From contig CALURI010000011.1 of the NCBI GenBank assembly GCA_944323135.1, positions 17,525-81,524 of the forward strand: a DNA stretch of 64,000 nucleotides. The letters are read 5' to 3'. The notes under the pieces were generated by a model that did no database searches, was not told the origin of the DNA, and worked only from the letters and a program-made list of their open reading frames with translations. This DNA is from Candidatus Gastranaerophilales bacterium (GTDB lineage: Bacteria > Cyanobacteriota > Vampirovibrionia > Gastranaerophilales > Gastranaerophilaceae). Of this stretch, positions 17,306-27,800 are shown in pieces; within the stretch, counting starts at the first letter, position 1, and each line of letters begins with the position of its first letter. The position numbers and the translations under genes are program-made.

Positions 17306-18022
17306 TTAGTTTTCAATAATTTTAGCCTCAACTTTTTTTACACTATTAACACTGCTATTCAAACTTTTAGCTAACTGTGCCGCAGTTTTTGCATTATAAA
17401 ATTTACCGCTTGTAACAAGAGAGGTACATTCAAGTTGTGCCAAATCCTCCTCATCATATATATTAAAGGCTATAACATCAATTGTAATATCTTTACGCTC
17501 TTTAATTAATTCAAGAACATAAGTACAAGGACTCTCGTCACAATTCTCACCGCCATCTGTCAAAAGAATAATATGTTTTTTCCCGCTAAAACCAAGAAAA
17601 TCATTTTTAACCGCCTGCTTTAAAGAGTATGTAATGGGAGTCATACCTCTGGGCTTTATATCAAGCAAAGAATTACGGATATTTATACCATTTGCAACGG
17701 CAATTGGGGAAACAAGAGTTGATGCCCTACAGGCCTCAAATGGGGTAAACCCCATTCTGTGTCCATAAACCCTTAATCCTACAGATATGTTAGGATTTAA
17801 ATTAGGTAAAATTGATTTCATAGTCTCAATCATCAAATCAACCTTACGTTTTCCTTCAAGATATTCTGACATACTGTTTGAAAAATCTAAAATAAAAAGT
17901 ACACGCTCACTTTCATTAACTTCATCAATAGGTATACTATCAGGACTGTGTACACTATACCCTGATGCAAAAACCGGGATTATAAGACAAAACATTAAAA
18001 GCATAATTATAATTTTATTCAT
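17306..18022 (-). CDS. Exported von Willebrand factor A-domain protein
   Basis: A 238-aa protein with a signal peptide (IIIMLLMFCLIIPVFASG). A complete metal-ion adhesion site follows: DFSNSMS (about 45-51), the Thr in RGMTPIT, and Asp in LLTDGGE. It would bind a protein ligand in the periplasm or at the surface. CRAS and ENCDESPC hold Cys pairs for a possible disulfide. No transmembrane anchor after the domain. No Shine-Dalgarno is obvious. Confidence 0.85.
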   Translation of the reverse strand: MNKIIIMLLMFCLIIPVFASGYSVHSPDSIPIDEVNESERVLFILDFSNSMSEYLEGKRKVDLMIETMKSILPNLNPNISVGLRVYGHRMGFTPFEACRASTLVSPIAVANGINIRNSLLDIKPRGMTPITYSLKQAVKNDFLGFSGKKHIILLTDGGENCDESPCTYVLELIKERKDITIDVIAFNIYDEEDLAQLECTSLVTSGKFYNAKTAAQLAKSLNSSVNSVKKVEAKIIEN

Positions 18023-18139
18023 AGCAATATAATATTATTAAAGATATTAAAACTTTTACCTGAACAGTTAGACATAAACTGTTGACGATTATTTTTAATT
18101 GCAATATTATAAAAGTAATCAGAATTTGGCGGAGAAATT

Positions 18140-19378
18140 ATGAATAGCAAAGAACTAATTAAACAGGCAGAAAAAAGCCTTGTAAATGAATTTGAACATA
18201 TTAATGATATAAGAGATTTTAACCAAGAAAAAGTTCTAAATGCTTTTATTGAAAATAAAGTTGCCCCGGAACATTTTTATACAGTATCAGGTTACGGACA
18301 TGACGATTTAGGACGTGAAGTATTAGACAAAGTTTTTGCAGATGTATTTAAAGCTGAAAAAGCAATTGTAAGAATACATTTTGCCTCAGGCACACACACT
18401 CTTGCCTGCTGTCTTTTTGGGAATCTTAAATACGGGGACAAACTTATATCTGTTGCCGGTGCACCTTACGATACTATGCAGGAAGTAATAGGAATGGCAG
18501 GTGATAATGATACCAAAGAAGATTCTTTAATCGGGCACGGTGTTTTATATGATGAGGTGCCGCTTAAAAACGGAAGTGAAATTGATTTTGAAAAACTTGA
18601 ACAAATGATAGACAAAAGCGTAAAAATGGTTTTAATCCAACGTTCAAAAGGATATTCTACAAGGAAATCACTTTCGCTTGAAACAATAGAAAGAATTTGC
18701 AAAGTTGTAAAATCAAAAAATCCTGATTGCATTTGTTTTGTAGATAATTGTTACGGAGAATTTGTAGACACTAAAGAACCGCTTGAAGTCGGAGCAGATT
18801 TAATCGGGGGATCTCTCATCAAAAACCCCGGCGGCGGAATTGTTGAAGCCGGAGGCTATATAGCTGGCAAAGCCAAATATGTAGACAAATGTGCTAATCG
18901 TCTTACAGCACCAGGAATAGGATGCGAAGGCGGTGCAATGTTTAATCAACACAGATTAATATTCCAAGGACTTTTTATGGCTCCTTCAGTTGTCGCAGAT
19001 GCAGTAAAAGGAGCAGTTCTTGCAGCAAAAATATTTGATGAAATCGGTTATGATTCAAGCCCAAAATACAATGAAAAAAGAACTGATATTATTCAAAATA
19101 TAACATTTGGTTCACCTGAACCTTTAGAACATTTTTGCAGAACAATTCAAGCATTATCCCCTGTCAACGGCTATGTCACACCAATTCCTGAATATGTTCC
19201 AGGATATGAAGACGCAATAATTATGGCAGGCGGTACATTTATAGAAGGTTCTACAATAGAATTATCCGCAGACGGTCCTATGAGAGCACCTTATGTAGCA
19301 TATATGCAAGGCGGCATAAATTATGCACATGTAAAAATTGCATTAGAAAAAATATTGGATAAAGTAAACAAAAATTAA
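18140..19378 (+). CDS. Methionine gamma-lyase-family (aluminium resistance, YnbB-like) PLP enzyme
   Basis: A 412-aa fold-type I PLP enzyme. Conserved blocks are SGYGHDDLGRE, RIHFASGTHTLACCLFG, SVAGAPYDTMQEVIG, CFVDNCYGEF (cofactor Asp) and GGSLIKNPGGGIVEAGGY, where Lys in SLIKNPGG is the Schiff-base residue. The family is often labelled 'aluminium resistance protein' and is a Cys/Met-type C-S lyase in annotation; the true substrate is unknown. GGCGGAG precedes ATG 18140. It stands alone. Confidence 0.88.
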   Translation: MNSKELIKQAEKSLVNEFEHINDIRDFNQEKVLNAFIENKVAPEHFYTVSGYGHDDLGREVLDKVFADVFKAEKAIVRIHFASGTHTLACCLFGNLKYGDKLISVAGAPYDTMQEVIGMAGDNDTKEDSLIGHGVLYDEVPLKNGSEIDFEKLEQMIDKSVKMVLIQRSKGYSTRKSLSLETIERICKVVKSKNPDCICFVDNCYGEFVDTKEPLEVGADLIGGSLIKNPGGGIVEAGGYIAGKAKYVDKCANRLTAPGIGCEGGAMFNQHRLIFQGLFMAPSVVADAVKGAVLAAKIFDEIGYDSSPKYNEKRTDIIQNITFGSPEPLEHFCRTIQALSPVNGYVTPIPEYVPGYEDAIIMAGGTFIEGSTIELSADGPMRAPYVAYMQGGINYAHVKIALEKILDKVNKN

Positions 19379-19583
19379 TTCCACTTATTTAATTTTTCAT
19401 TAAAAAAATAATAAATATTAAGTTTTTTTAAGAGCTAAATAGCTACTTATAACTAATTCTTAAGGATTAGAGAAAAATTTTTTTACAAATCAATATTAAA
19501 GCAGAATTTTTGTGATATGCTGTTGTGGTACCCCGAAAATTTGGGTAAAGTAGTTTACACAGTATAAGAAGAGGAAGGTTAAT

Positions 19584-21278
19584 ATGTCATTACCAAATGT
19601 AGCATATTTCTCAATGGAAATCGCAATGGATCAGTCATTGAAAACTTATTCAGGCGGTTTAGGATTTTTGGCAGGTTCGCACATGCTTTCTGCAGGTTAT
19701 CTGCAAATGCCTATGGTGGGTGTAACTATGTTATGGTCATACGGTTATTATGACCAACGAATTGCACAAGATGGTCAAGTCGAAGTTGCTTATATCAGAA
19801 AATATTATGACTTCTTAAAAGATACAAATGTTACAACTGAAGTTGATATTTTCGGAGAAAAAGTAAAAGTAAAAGCTTACTTAGTTGAACCTGATTTATT
19901 CGGTGCTTGCCCTGTTTACCTTTTAACAACAGATATCGAAGGTAACAGTGATTGGGCAAAAAGTATTTCTCACAAACTTTATGATGGAAATGAAAAAATA
20001 AGAATAGCTCAGGAAACTGTTTTAGGTATTGCCGGTATAAGAATTCTTCAAAAAATTGGTTACAATTTTGATGTTGTACACATGAACGAAGGACATGCAC
20101 TTCCGGCAGCATTTGAATTATTGAGACAATACAACGGAAATCTTGAAGAAGTTAAAAAGAAAACAGTATTCACAACACACACACCTGTTGCAGCAGGTAA
20201 CGAAGTTCACTGGGTTGACACTTTAATGGAAGGCGGCTTCTTTGCAGGATGTTCAAGAGAAACTGCTGTTAAATTAGGCGGAGAAAACTTCTCATTAACA
20301 GTTGCGGCATTAAGAATGTCAAGAATTGCTAACGCTGTATCTCAATTACACGGACTTGTTGCTAACAAAATGTGGGAATGGGTTGATGGCAGATGTCCTA
20401 TTCGTGCTATTACAAATGCTGTTAATTTACATTACTGGCAAGATGAAAGAATTAAAGAAGCAGCAAATGACTCTGACAAATTGTTAGCAGTTAAACGTGA
20501 AATGAAAGCAGAATTATTTGAATATGTAGCTAACGTTGCAGGTAAGAGATTTGATCCTGATGTATTAACTATCACTTGGGCAAGAAGATTTGCAGACTAC
20601 AAACGTGCATGGTTAATCCTTATGGATAAAGACAGAATCAACAAATTACTTGATGCAAACAAAATTCAAATTATTTTTGCAGGTAAATTCCATCCGGATG
20701 ATGTAATGGGCAAAGAAATGTTTAACAAACTTCTAAACCGTTCACACAGCATGAAAAATGTTGTTGTATTGCCTGGTTACGAACTTGAATTATCAGGAAA
20801 ACTAAAACGCGGTTCAGATATATGGTTAAATACTCCGTTAAGACCATTCGAAGCATCAGGAACTTCAGGTATGTCAGCTAACGCTAACGGTACTGTTCAC
20901 TTATCAATCTATGACGGTTGGACTGTTGAAGGTACATTTAACGGAATTAACGGTTACACTGTTGAATATCCTGGACTTGATGATGAAATGCCTTGGGAAG
21001 AACGTCATTGGAAAGATCATGAATGTGTAATGAATATCATTGAAAATGAAATTATTCCTACATACTATGAAAATAAACAAGAATGGGCTCGTTTAATGAG
21101 ACAAGCTATCAGAACATCTGAAGCTTACTTCAACTCAGATCGTATGGTAATTGAATATTACAACAGATTATACAAACCAATTGCTCATAACGATTCCAGC
21201 TCAGGCGAAAAGAAAAAAGAAATGAATATTTCTGAAACACCAACATTTGATGCTTGGACTTTCGCTAATATCAAATAA
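19584..21278 (+). CDS. GT35 alpha-glucan phosphorylase homologue lacking the PLP lysine
   Basis: A 564-aa short-form glycogen/maltodextrin phosphorylase homologue. Blocks: VAYFSMEIAMDQ and TYSGGLGFLAGSH at the N-terminus, VVHMNEGHALPAAFE, THTPVAAGNEVHW, ARRFADYKRAW, IIFAGKFHPDD, SDIWLNTPLRPFEASGTSGM. Family members continue GM-K-AA, where Lys carries pyridoxal phosphate. Here the codon at 20874-20876 is TCA, so residue 431 is Ser. All surrounding glucan-site motifs are intact. Without the lysine, ordinary phosphorolysis is doubtful; glucan binding, a changed mechanism or a structural role are alternatives. GAGGAAGG precedes the ATG. glgC and the end of a glgA-like gene are elsewhere in this window. 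Confidence 0.85.
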   Translation: MSLPNVAYFSMEIAMDQSLKTYSGGLGFLAGSHMLSAGYLQMPMVGVTMLWSYGYYDQRIAQDGQVEVAYIRKYYDFLKDTNVTTEVDIFGEKVKVKAYLVEPDLFGACPVYLLTTDIEGNSDWAKSISHKLYDGNEKIRIAQETVLGIAGIRILQKIGYNFDVVHMNEGHALPAAFELLRQYNGNLEEVKKKTVFTTHTPVAAGNEVHWVDTLMEGGFFAGCSRETAVKLGGENFSLTVAALRMSRIANAVSQLHGLVANKMWEWVDGRCPIRAITNAVNLHYWQDERIKEAANDSDKLLAVKREMKAELFEYVANVAGKRFDPDVLTITWARRFADYKRAWLILMDKDRINKLLDANKIQIIFAGKFHPDDVMGKEMFNKLLNRSHSMKNVVVLPGYELELSGKLKRGSDIWLNTPLRPFEASGTSGMSANANGTVHLSIYDGWTVEGTFNGINGYTVEYPGLDDEMPWEERHWKDHECVMNIIENEIIPTYYENKQEWARLMRQAIRTSEAYFNSDRMVIEYYNRLYKPIAHNDSSSGEKKKEMNISETPTFDAWTFANIK

Positions 21279-21302
21279 ACTGAAGATTCACTCATAATAA
21301 GT

Positions 21303-21340
21303 AAAAAAGGCACCTAATAAAAATATTGGGTGTCTTTTTT
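21303..21340 (+). terminator. Rho-independent terminator of the phosphorylase gene
   Basis: A 17-bp stem with two G-U pairs (21303-21319 with 21324-21340), loop AAAA, ending in TTTTTT. It lies 24 bp past the stop and is included in the repeat. Confidence 0.9.
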
Positions 21341-21438
21341 GTTACGAATTATTAAGATTTTTTATTCAATTATTAAAGTTTTTTATTAAATATGCCGATA
21401 CTTATGACAAGGAAACAAAACGAGAAAGGGAACAGGTC

Positions 21439-22644
21439 ATGGGTATGGCTGCTTCGCAAGCTCGGTTCTTAGGACTGACTGCGAGAAAAACAAATGTTGA
21501 ATATGAAGGACAGCAGATCAACCAACAAAGAACTACTTTGTCAAACCAATCTGCCAACTATTATAACCAGTTACTCGGAATGACTGTTCCGGTTCCTCCG
21601 TCTACTGCGGATTATACAAAAACTGTTTATACATTTGAAGATGGTTCTTTAAGTAATTCTATTTCTACAATGATTGCTCAAAGCGACGGAACATATTTAA
21701 TTAGTTACACATCTTCTTGGACAGATGATTTTGCTGCGGTATCTGCAGGGCAATCTATTGTAACCAGAAAGGATTCTGGTGCTGTAGATGTCGATGGCAA
21801 CACTATTTTTAATTATTATGTGGGGGCTAAAGAACTTAGGGGATTGACTGAAGATTTAACTTTCACTGCTCAAGAATACGATGCCCAAGGAAATGCTACA
21901 GGAGATCCGATTTCAGGATTATTCTATGATAAAGAGACTAAAAAATACTACAGACAATATGATGAACAAACTGGGATATATTCACAAGAATATGTACCGA
22001 CTTCTGATAATGTTAAATATACTTGTGATTTCAATGATGAATATTTAAAGACATTATCTGCGGACCAGATTGCTAACTTAAAGGAAGAAGAAAAGAATTA
22101 TATTGATATTCTTAACAAGCAATACGGGGAAGCTAATTGGTTGGTAAGATACGTTCAGAACACTACTACTGGAACTTGGTCACCATATTTTGTTAAAAAA
22201 GAGGTATTAGATTCTGCGATTTTCTCTGACACAGGGTCTTCACAAAGCAATATACCGGCTTATACTATTGGGTCTGCTCAAAAAACTGAAGAAGTGAAAG
22301 GGGTTATTGCCAGACTTGAACAGGATTCTACAGGGCGTATTATTAATGTTACTTTGAATCCGGGGCAGCAAGATGAAGTTACTTATGCGGTTACGACTAA
22401 CACGGTAACGGACCAAGCGGCTTATGATGATGCGATGAATCAATACGAATACGATAAGTATGAATACGATCAATCTATTCAAGAAATTAATGCCAAAATT
22501 GAAATTATTCAAGCGCAGGACAAAAACCTTGAATTAAGATTAAAACAATTAGACACTGAACAAGATGCTATTCAAACGGAAATGGATGCTGTACAAAAAG
22601 TTATAGAAAAGAATACTGAATCGACATTCAAAACGTTCGGATAG
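21439..22644 (+). CDS. 401-aa protein of unknown function, copy 1
   Basis: No domain recognised. The N-terminus MGMAASQARFLGLTARKTN is Gln/Arg-rich and helical (residues 1-46), then a Pro-rich hinge (MTVPVPPST). The middle region (60-310) has beta-type, Thr/Asp/Tyr-rich sequence. The C-terminal 75 residues are strongly coiled-coil (YEYDKYEYDQSIQEINAK onward), ending FKTFG. No signal peptide or membrane helix. The helix-beta-helix layout, with a conserved N-terminus starting near Met1, recalls axial proteins of filaments, but that is only analogy. AAAGGGAACAGG precedes ATG. The same gene is at 40277. Confidence 0.75.
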   Translation: MGMAASQARFLGLTARKTNVEYEGQQINQQRTTLSNQSANYYNQLLGMTVPVPPSTADYTKTVYTFEDGSLSNSISTMIAQSDGTYLISYTSSWTDDFAAVSAGQSIVTRKDSGAVDVDGNTIFNYYVGAKELRGLTEDLTFTAQEYDAQGNATGDPISGLFYDKETKKYYRQYDEQTGIYSQEYVPTSDNVKYTCDFNDEYLKTLSADQIANLKEEEKNYIDILNKQYGEANWLVRYVQNTTTGTWSPYFVKKEVLDSAIFSDTGSSQSNIPAYTIGSAQKTEEVKGVIARLEQDSTGRIINVTLNPGQQDEVTYAVTTNTVTDQAAYDDAMNQYEYDKYEYDQSIQEINAKIEIIQAQDKNLELRLKQLDTEQDAIQTEMDAVQKVIEKNTESTFKTFG

Positions 22645-22817
22645 TAATAGATAATAATGAGTACAAAGGAGATTATATTTCATTTGATAGATAAATAAAA
22701 GACCAAAATTTTTATATATTTTTTTTATTTTTAATGCGGTATTTTCTTTAATTTATACATTGGTAAAAATTATGATTTTTACTGATAAAAGTTTGTTTCC
22801 TTTCCCTTTTTATTCTC

Positions 22818-22842
22818 ACGACTTTATTAGTCGTTTTTTTTT
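22818..22842 (+). terminator. Rho-independent terminator of the 401-aa gene, copy 1
   Basis: A 6-bp stem ACGACT/AGTCGT with a 5-nt loop and a run of 9 T. It lies at the right edge of the repeat. Confidence 0.85.
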
Positions 22843-22847
22843 GTGTG

Positions 22848-24713
22848 CTAATTTTCAGCTTTATAAAGTCTTGCAAAAAAGCAGGAAACGTGTTGTATAG
22901 AATCAACTCTTACCCATTGACGTGTAGCTTTAAATCTTATAGAACCTGCAGAGCGGAGCGGATTTTTATGAGAATAATTGTTTATTTCATCATTAAACAA
23001 ATGAAATTGGCTCATTGCAGCTTTTTTACAAGCATCAAGCAATTTTTGCTCAAGTGCACCGACTTTTAAATAGCGGGCTAAATAATATGCAGCTACCAAA
23101 CCTTCAGATCGCGCCCCATCAGGATAATAATGATCGCCGTAATCATAATAATAACCGCCTTCATAATCAATATAAGGAGAATCATCTCTTTTATACATTT
23201 TGGAAACCATAGTTGCAGCATCAGTAAAAACAAAATTTATGTAATTTTGTTTTTGAAAATCTTTATCCTTAACCCACTCTTCAATTGCTTGCATAAGCCA
23301 AGCATCAGAAGGCAAAGCCGTAAACAATTCCGAATATATTTTAGGTCGTTCATCAACAATCCAATCCAATGCTTTTTTAGCAACTTTACGCACTTCTTTT
23401 GCTAATTTTTCATCATCAAGAAAATTATTTGCAAAAAGAGCTAACCCTAAAAGAGCTTCTCCTGGGTAATAAAAAGAAAAAGTAGCTTTTCTTTCTTCAT
23501 CAGTCATATTAATTAAAGGCTGACCGTTTTGAAATTCAGGATGTATGTAATATCCTAAAATTTCTCCATTATCATAAACTCTGCTCATGATATGTCTGGT
23601 ATAACCTTTAATATACTCATCATAAGATTTGTCACCCGTAAAAGATCGGTATTGCATCATAGCAACCAATAAAACACCAGTTCCACCTAATTTAGATTTA
23701 CGGTTATAAAATGCATAATAACCCTTACCCCACTTTGTATCATGCTCTTTTGTAATAGAAATACTCCAATCAACAGCCTTTTTAGCAGCAATAATATATT
23801 TCTCATCAGAAGTCAGTTCATAAGCTCTTATAAGAGCAATAATCCCTCCACAGTGACGCAAATCATTATAATACAAATTATTTTCAGGTCTTGTCGGATG
23901 TTCATGATCTTTAAAATTATCTTCACAGCAATCGTAGTAATATAAAAATCTTCCATCATCATACATATTTGCAAGAAGCCACTCAGCAGATGTAATCACC
24001 TGATGATACAAAACATCATAACTAAATTCAGTATATCTGATATTTCCTCTATATAAAGGAATGCATTTATTTTTATAAGTTACAAATGCTCTGCTCCTAA
24101 ACAAATAATATTCGTAATCATTAGAGTTAGAAAGAATTTTTAATCTTTCAGAACGGCTGTTAGTAAGCTTCCCTATAGGTGTTTTCTTAACAAGAGTTTG
24201 CAATACTGAACGAAGCCCCATATGACTTAAAGTAATTGCGTCAGTCGGCATATAATAATATGAAATACCGTCTTTTCTGAGTTCCAGACCGTTAATTCCA
24301 ATTTCAAACCTTCCGTTATCAAATCTTTCAGAATTAAGTTCGTTTCTGTTGATTTTTTTTCTGTCAATAACATATTCAATCATTATTCTGCAAGAATTTT
24401 CATCTTCAGGCGTAAAATTAACAAACCGTGGATTTTTTTTAATCATCTCAACATCTCTGTTCAAGGTAGTTTCAAAATCTCCCCTTTTACAACCGTAACG
24501 AACAAATTTCTGCCCGCTTTGAAACAGGGTTATATAAACAAGAGTTTCTGAAGGGTTATACTCAAGAATACCAGAAAAATCCAAATCAGCAGTCTCAACC
24601 TTACTGCCTGATACAATTGAAGTCCTTATTCGTTTTAATAATGTATCAATGCAAGAAAAATCTTTTTCAAAAAATGCTCTTTCTTTATCATTTTGTTCCT
24701 TAAAATCAAGCAT
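22848..24713 (-). CDS. AMMECR1-like N-terminal domain fused to an alpha/alpha-toroid glycan-active-type domain
   Basis: A 621-aa protein. Residues 50-165 match the AMMECR1 pattern: a strand ending in a VRYGCKRG segment in place of the family's RGCIG, LNRDVEMIKKNPRFVNFTPEDE in place of the DV/DPRF helix, an IEYVID strand, and FEIGINGLELRKDG in place of the GKHG-type turn. Residues 230-615 show repeated helix pairs with aromatic-rich turns (LLANMYDDGRFLYYYD, GGIIALIRAYELTSDEKYI, GGTGVLLVAMMQYRSFTGD, GEALLGLALFANNF, RSEGLVAAYYLARYL). This is the rhythm of (alpha/alpha)6-barrel epimerases and unsaturated-sugar hydrolases. The fusion is my reading; catalytic residues were not identified. Confidence 0.6.
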   Translation of the reverse strand: MLDFKEQNDKERAFFEKDFSCIDTLLKRIRTSIVSGSKVETADLDFSGILEYNPSETLVYITLFQSGQKFVRYGCKRGDFETTLNRDVEMIKKNPRFVNFTPEDENSCRIMIEYVIDRKKINRNELNSERFDNGRFEIGINGLELRKDGISYYYMPTDAITLSHMGLRSVLQTLVKKTPIGKLTNSRSERLKILSNSNDYEYYLFRSRAFVTYKNKCIPLYRGNIRYTEFSYDVLYHQVITSAEWLLANMYDDGRFLYYYDCCEDNFKDHEHPTRPENNLYYNDLRHCGGIIALIRAYELTSDEKYIIAAKKAVDWSISITKEHDTKWGKGYYAFYNRKSKLGGTGVLLVAMMQYRSFTGDKSYDEYIKGYTRHIMSRVYDNGEILGYYIHPEFQNGQPLINMTDEERKATFSFYYPGEALLGLALFANNFLDDEKLAKEVRKVAKKALDWIVDERPKIYSELFTALPSDAWLMQAIEEWVKDKDFQKQNYINFVFTDAATMVSKMYKRDDSPYIDYEGGYYYDYGDHYYPDGARSEGLVAAYYLARYLKVGALEQKLLDACKKAAMSQFHLFNDEINNYSHKNPLRSAGSIRFKATRQWVRVDSIQHVSCFFARLYKAEN

Positions 24714-24852
24714 AGATTAATAATAACACTAATTCTGTTTAATAGCAAATTATTATAATTCCTAAAATAAAATGAAACGTAAAGATTTCTTTAATCTTTT
24801 GACATGAAAACAAAGTTGTTGTTCAATAGATAATAAGACTTGGTAGGAATTT

Positions 24853-27800
24853 ATGTACATAAAACAACTGGAAATAGACAATTTTAAATCATTTGCCAAT
24901 AAATCAGAAATTCCCCTTTTAAAGGGTTTTACAACAGTTTCAGGGCCTAACGGCTCAGGCAAAAGTAACATTATAGACAGCGTTCTTTTTGCTCTCGGGC
25001 TTGCAAACGCCAGTGAGCTTCGCGCAGAAAATTTATCCCACTTTATATCAACTTATACAAAACGAAATGAAGCTTTTGTAAAAGTTACATTTGGCGAAAC
25101 CGAAAATGGTGAAGATCTCACAATAGGGAGAAAAATAAGAAAAACATCTCAAGGATATGCAAGCACTTATTATATAAATGACAGTGTTACAACACTAACA
25201 AATGTACATGCAATTTTAGAAAAATATAATGTTACCCCAAACAGCTATAATGTCATGATGCAAGGCGATGTAATGGGGATTACTAATTGCTCACCAAAAA
25301 ACAGACGTAAAATTATTGATGAAATAGCAGGCATTGCCGACTTTGACAGAAGAATAGAGCAAGCAACAAATGAACTTGATACAGTTGAAAAAAGAGTAGA
25401 ACGCTCAAATGTTATCTTAAATGAAGTTGATAATACACTGGAAAAACTAAAAGAAGAAAGAGAAGTCGCTCTTAAATACCAAAAACTTAGAGAAGAAAAG
25501 CAAGGGTTGGAAAGCCAAATCAACAAAGTGCGCTTTTTTGACATAAAAAACAGCCTTGAAAAAGCCCATGAAAATATCTTAGAATTTACCAAAAAGAAAA
25601 AAGAAGAAGAATTAAACAACAAAGATTTGGACGAAAGAATATCTTTAATAACAAAGAAATTCGAGGAAATATCCAATCTTGTAAAAGAAAAGGGTGAAAC
25701 AGAGCAAATTGAATTAAAGAAACAAGAAGAAGCTCTAAAAGGTGAAATTGACAGGAAAAATAATGCATCAAATTATGCAGATAAACAAATTCATGACGGT
25801 TTACGCTCAATTGAGAATGCTAAAAACGGAATTGAAAACTATAAAAAGAAAATTGAAGATTTAAATCTTAATATAAAACTAAAAAATGATGAAATGGAAA
25901 GTATAAATGCAAATATTTCATCAAGAAATGCTGAATTAAAAAAAATTCTTGAAGATATGACAGGCTTGAATGCAACAGCCGATCAACATATAGAAAAAAG
26001 AAATAACTTAAGAAAACAACTTGAATCATTAAAAGATGAAGAAACAAAGCTAATTCAAAAAAAATTACCGCTTGAAAGTGAATTAAAAAATCTTCAAAGA
26101 GATCTTGAAGATGCAAAAACAAAACTTGCAGAATTAAATGAAATGAAAAATAATTTTGCAGCAGATCAAGATTTAAAAAAAGCTCTTGTAGAACAACTTC
26201 AAAAAGAGATGGATGATTTTAAAATTATTCAGCAAAATACACTCCACGATTTAGATACAACTAAAAATGAAATAAATGATTTGAATTACAATATTCAAAT
26301 GTCATACAAAAAGATTTCTGCAATGGAGGCTAAAAAACTCATTGCAGAAGAAACGAATTTTGGTCGTGCCATCGACACAGTTATGAATGCAAAATTAAGA
26401 GGTGTTCATGCACCACTGGCCAAACTCGGTTCTGTTGACAAAGAATATTCAATCGCCATGGAAGTTGCTTTTGGCGGAAGAATGGCACATATTGTAGTTG
26501 ATGATGAACATATAGCCTCTGTTGCAATTGAACTTTTAAAATCTTCAAATGCAGGCAGAGCTACATTTATTCCTTTAAACAAAATTAAAAAAGCCCCAAC
26601 ACGACTTCAATTACCAAAAGATAAAGGCGTAATTGATTTTGCAATTAATCTTGTAGATTTTGATGATGAATATATTGATGCATTTTTCTACGCTGTAGGA
26701 GACACAATTGTTGTTGAAGACATTGAGTGTGCCAAAAAACTTATAGGCAAATACAGAATGGTAACCCTTCAAGGCGAATTGCTTGAAAAATCCGGATCAA
26801 TGACAGGCGGAACAAGATTAAGAACAGGTTTGAGCTTTAGCCAAAATGATGATGAAGAACTAAATAAATACAAAGATCGCCTTAAAGAAATGGAAGAAAA
26901 ACAAGCATCTTTAGAAAATAAAAAAACAGTGCTTGAAAATAAACTTGAAGATATAAGAAGCAAATATTCTGATTCTATGACTGAATATACAAAAACTAAA
27001 GGCGAACTTGAAAATATGAACCGCAACTATGAAAACAGCGAAAACATTTTAAAGGAAAAAGCTGATTTCATAACTCAAACTACACCAAAAATTGAAGAAC
27101 TAAATACAACATTAGACAAACTTGAAGAAAAAAATGTAAAAATATATGATGATATGGCTCTTTGTCAAGAACAAATAGATGAAGTTGAAAAACTTATTAA
27201 TGACAAAGATTTGAAAGATTTAAAAGAAAAAACTGAAGGCATTGAAGCAGAAATAAAAAGGCTTAACAACAGAATCATGTCCGCAGAAAATGATAAAAAT
27301 GATTTAAATCGTCAAATCGCATTCCATAAAAATTTAATTGAAACAAAAGAAGAAGAAATTATAAATCACGAACACAATAACGCAAAACTGGAAGAAGACA
27401 AAAAGCAATATAAAATCGATATTGATGAATTAAATAAAAAAATGGAAACTCTTCATGAAAAAATAGAAGAGATTGAAAGTAAACTTGGCGAACTTTTAAA
27501 AGAACGTGATTCTATTCAAACTTCCTTAGACAAACTTAAAGAAGAAAAATTGACAAAAAATCATGCAATTGAAAAAATCTTAGAAGCGATAGAATCTTTT
27601 AAAGCACGCAGACGCGAATTGGAACCCCAATTAGAATCAGCAAGAAAAGAATTGGAAGATGCTGGAGAAGATATTTCAAAACTTGAGCCCGTATCAATTT
27701 CAATTGAAGAAATAACATCAAAAATACAGCGCCTAGAAAAACGTATGCAAGAACTCGGAGATGTTAACATGAAAGCCTTAACAGCTTATGATGAAGTTCT

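Larger units (their letters stand above)
21269..22845 (+). repeat. 1,577-bp direct repeat, copy 1
   Basis: Identical, as far as I could read it, to 40107-41683 (offset 18,838). It runs from the last three codons of the phosphorylase gene (ATC AAA TAA), through that gene's terminator, a complete 401-aa gene and its terminator, and stops 2 bp before the stop codon of the next minus-strand gene. No transposase, no terminal inverted repeats and no target-site duplication are visible. Because it contains the natural 3' end of the upstream gene, this is the donor copy. Confidence 0.95.

Noticed and set aside
22240..22512. 90-aa minus-strand reading frame present in both repeat copies
   Set aside because: It lies inside the 401-aa gene in another frame, and its conservation is simply due to the repeat being identical.
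21269..22845. Repeat as an insertion sequence
   Set aside because: No transposase, no terminal inverted repeats, no target duplication; the only gene is not an integrase or transposase.
25245..25676. Long minus-strand reading frames inside smc
   Set aside because: Low-complexity Ser/Phe/Leu shadows of the coiled-coil coding sequence, without ribosome-binding sites.
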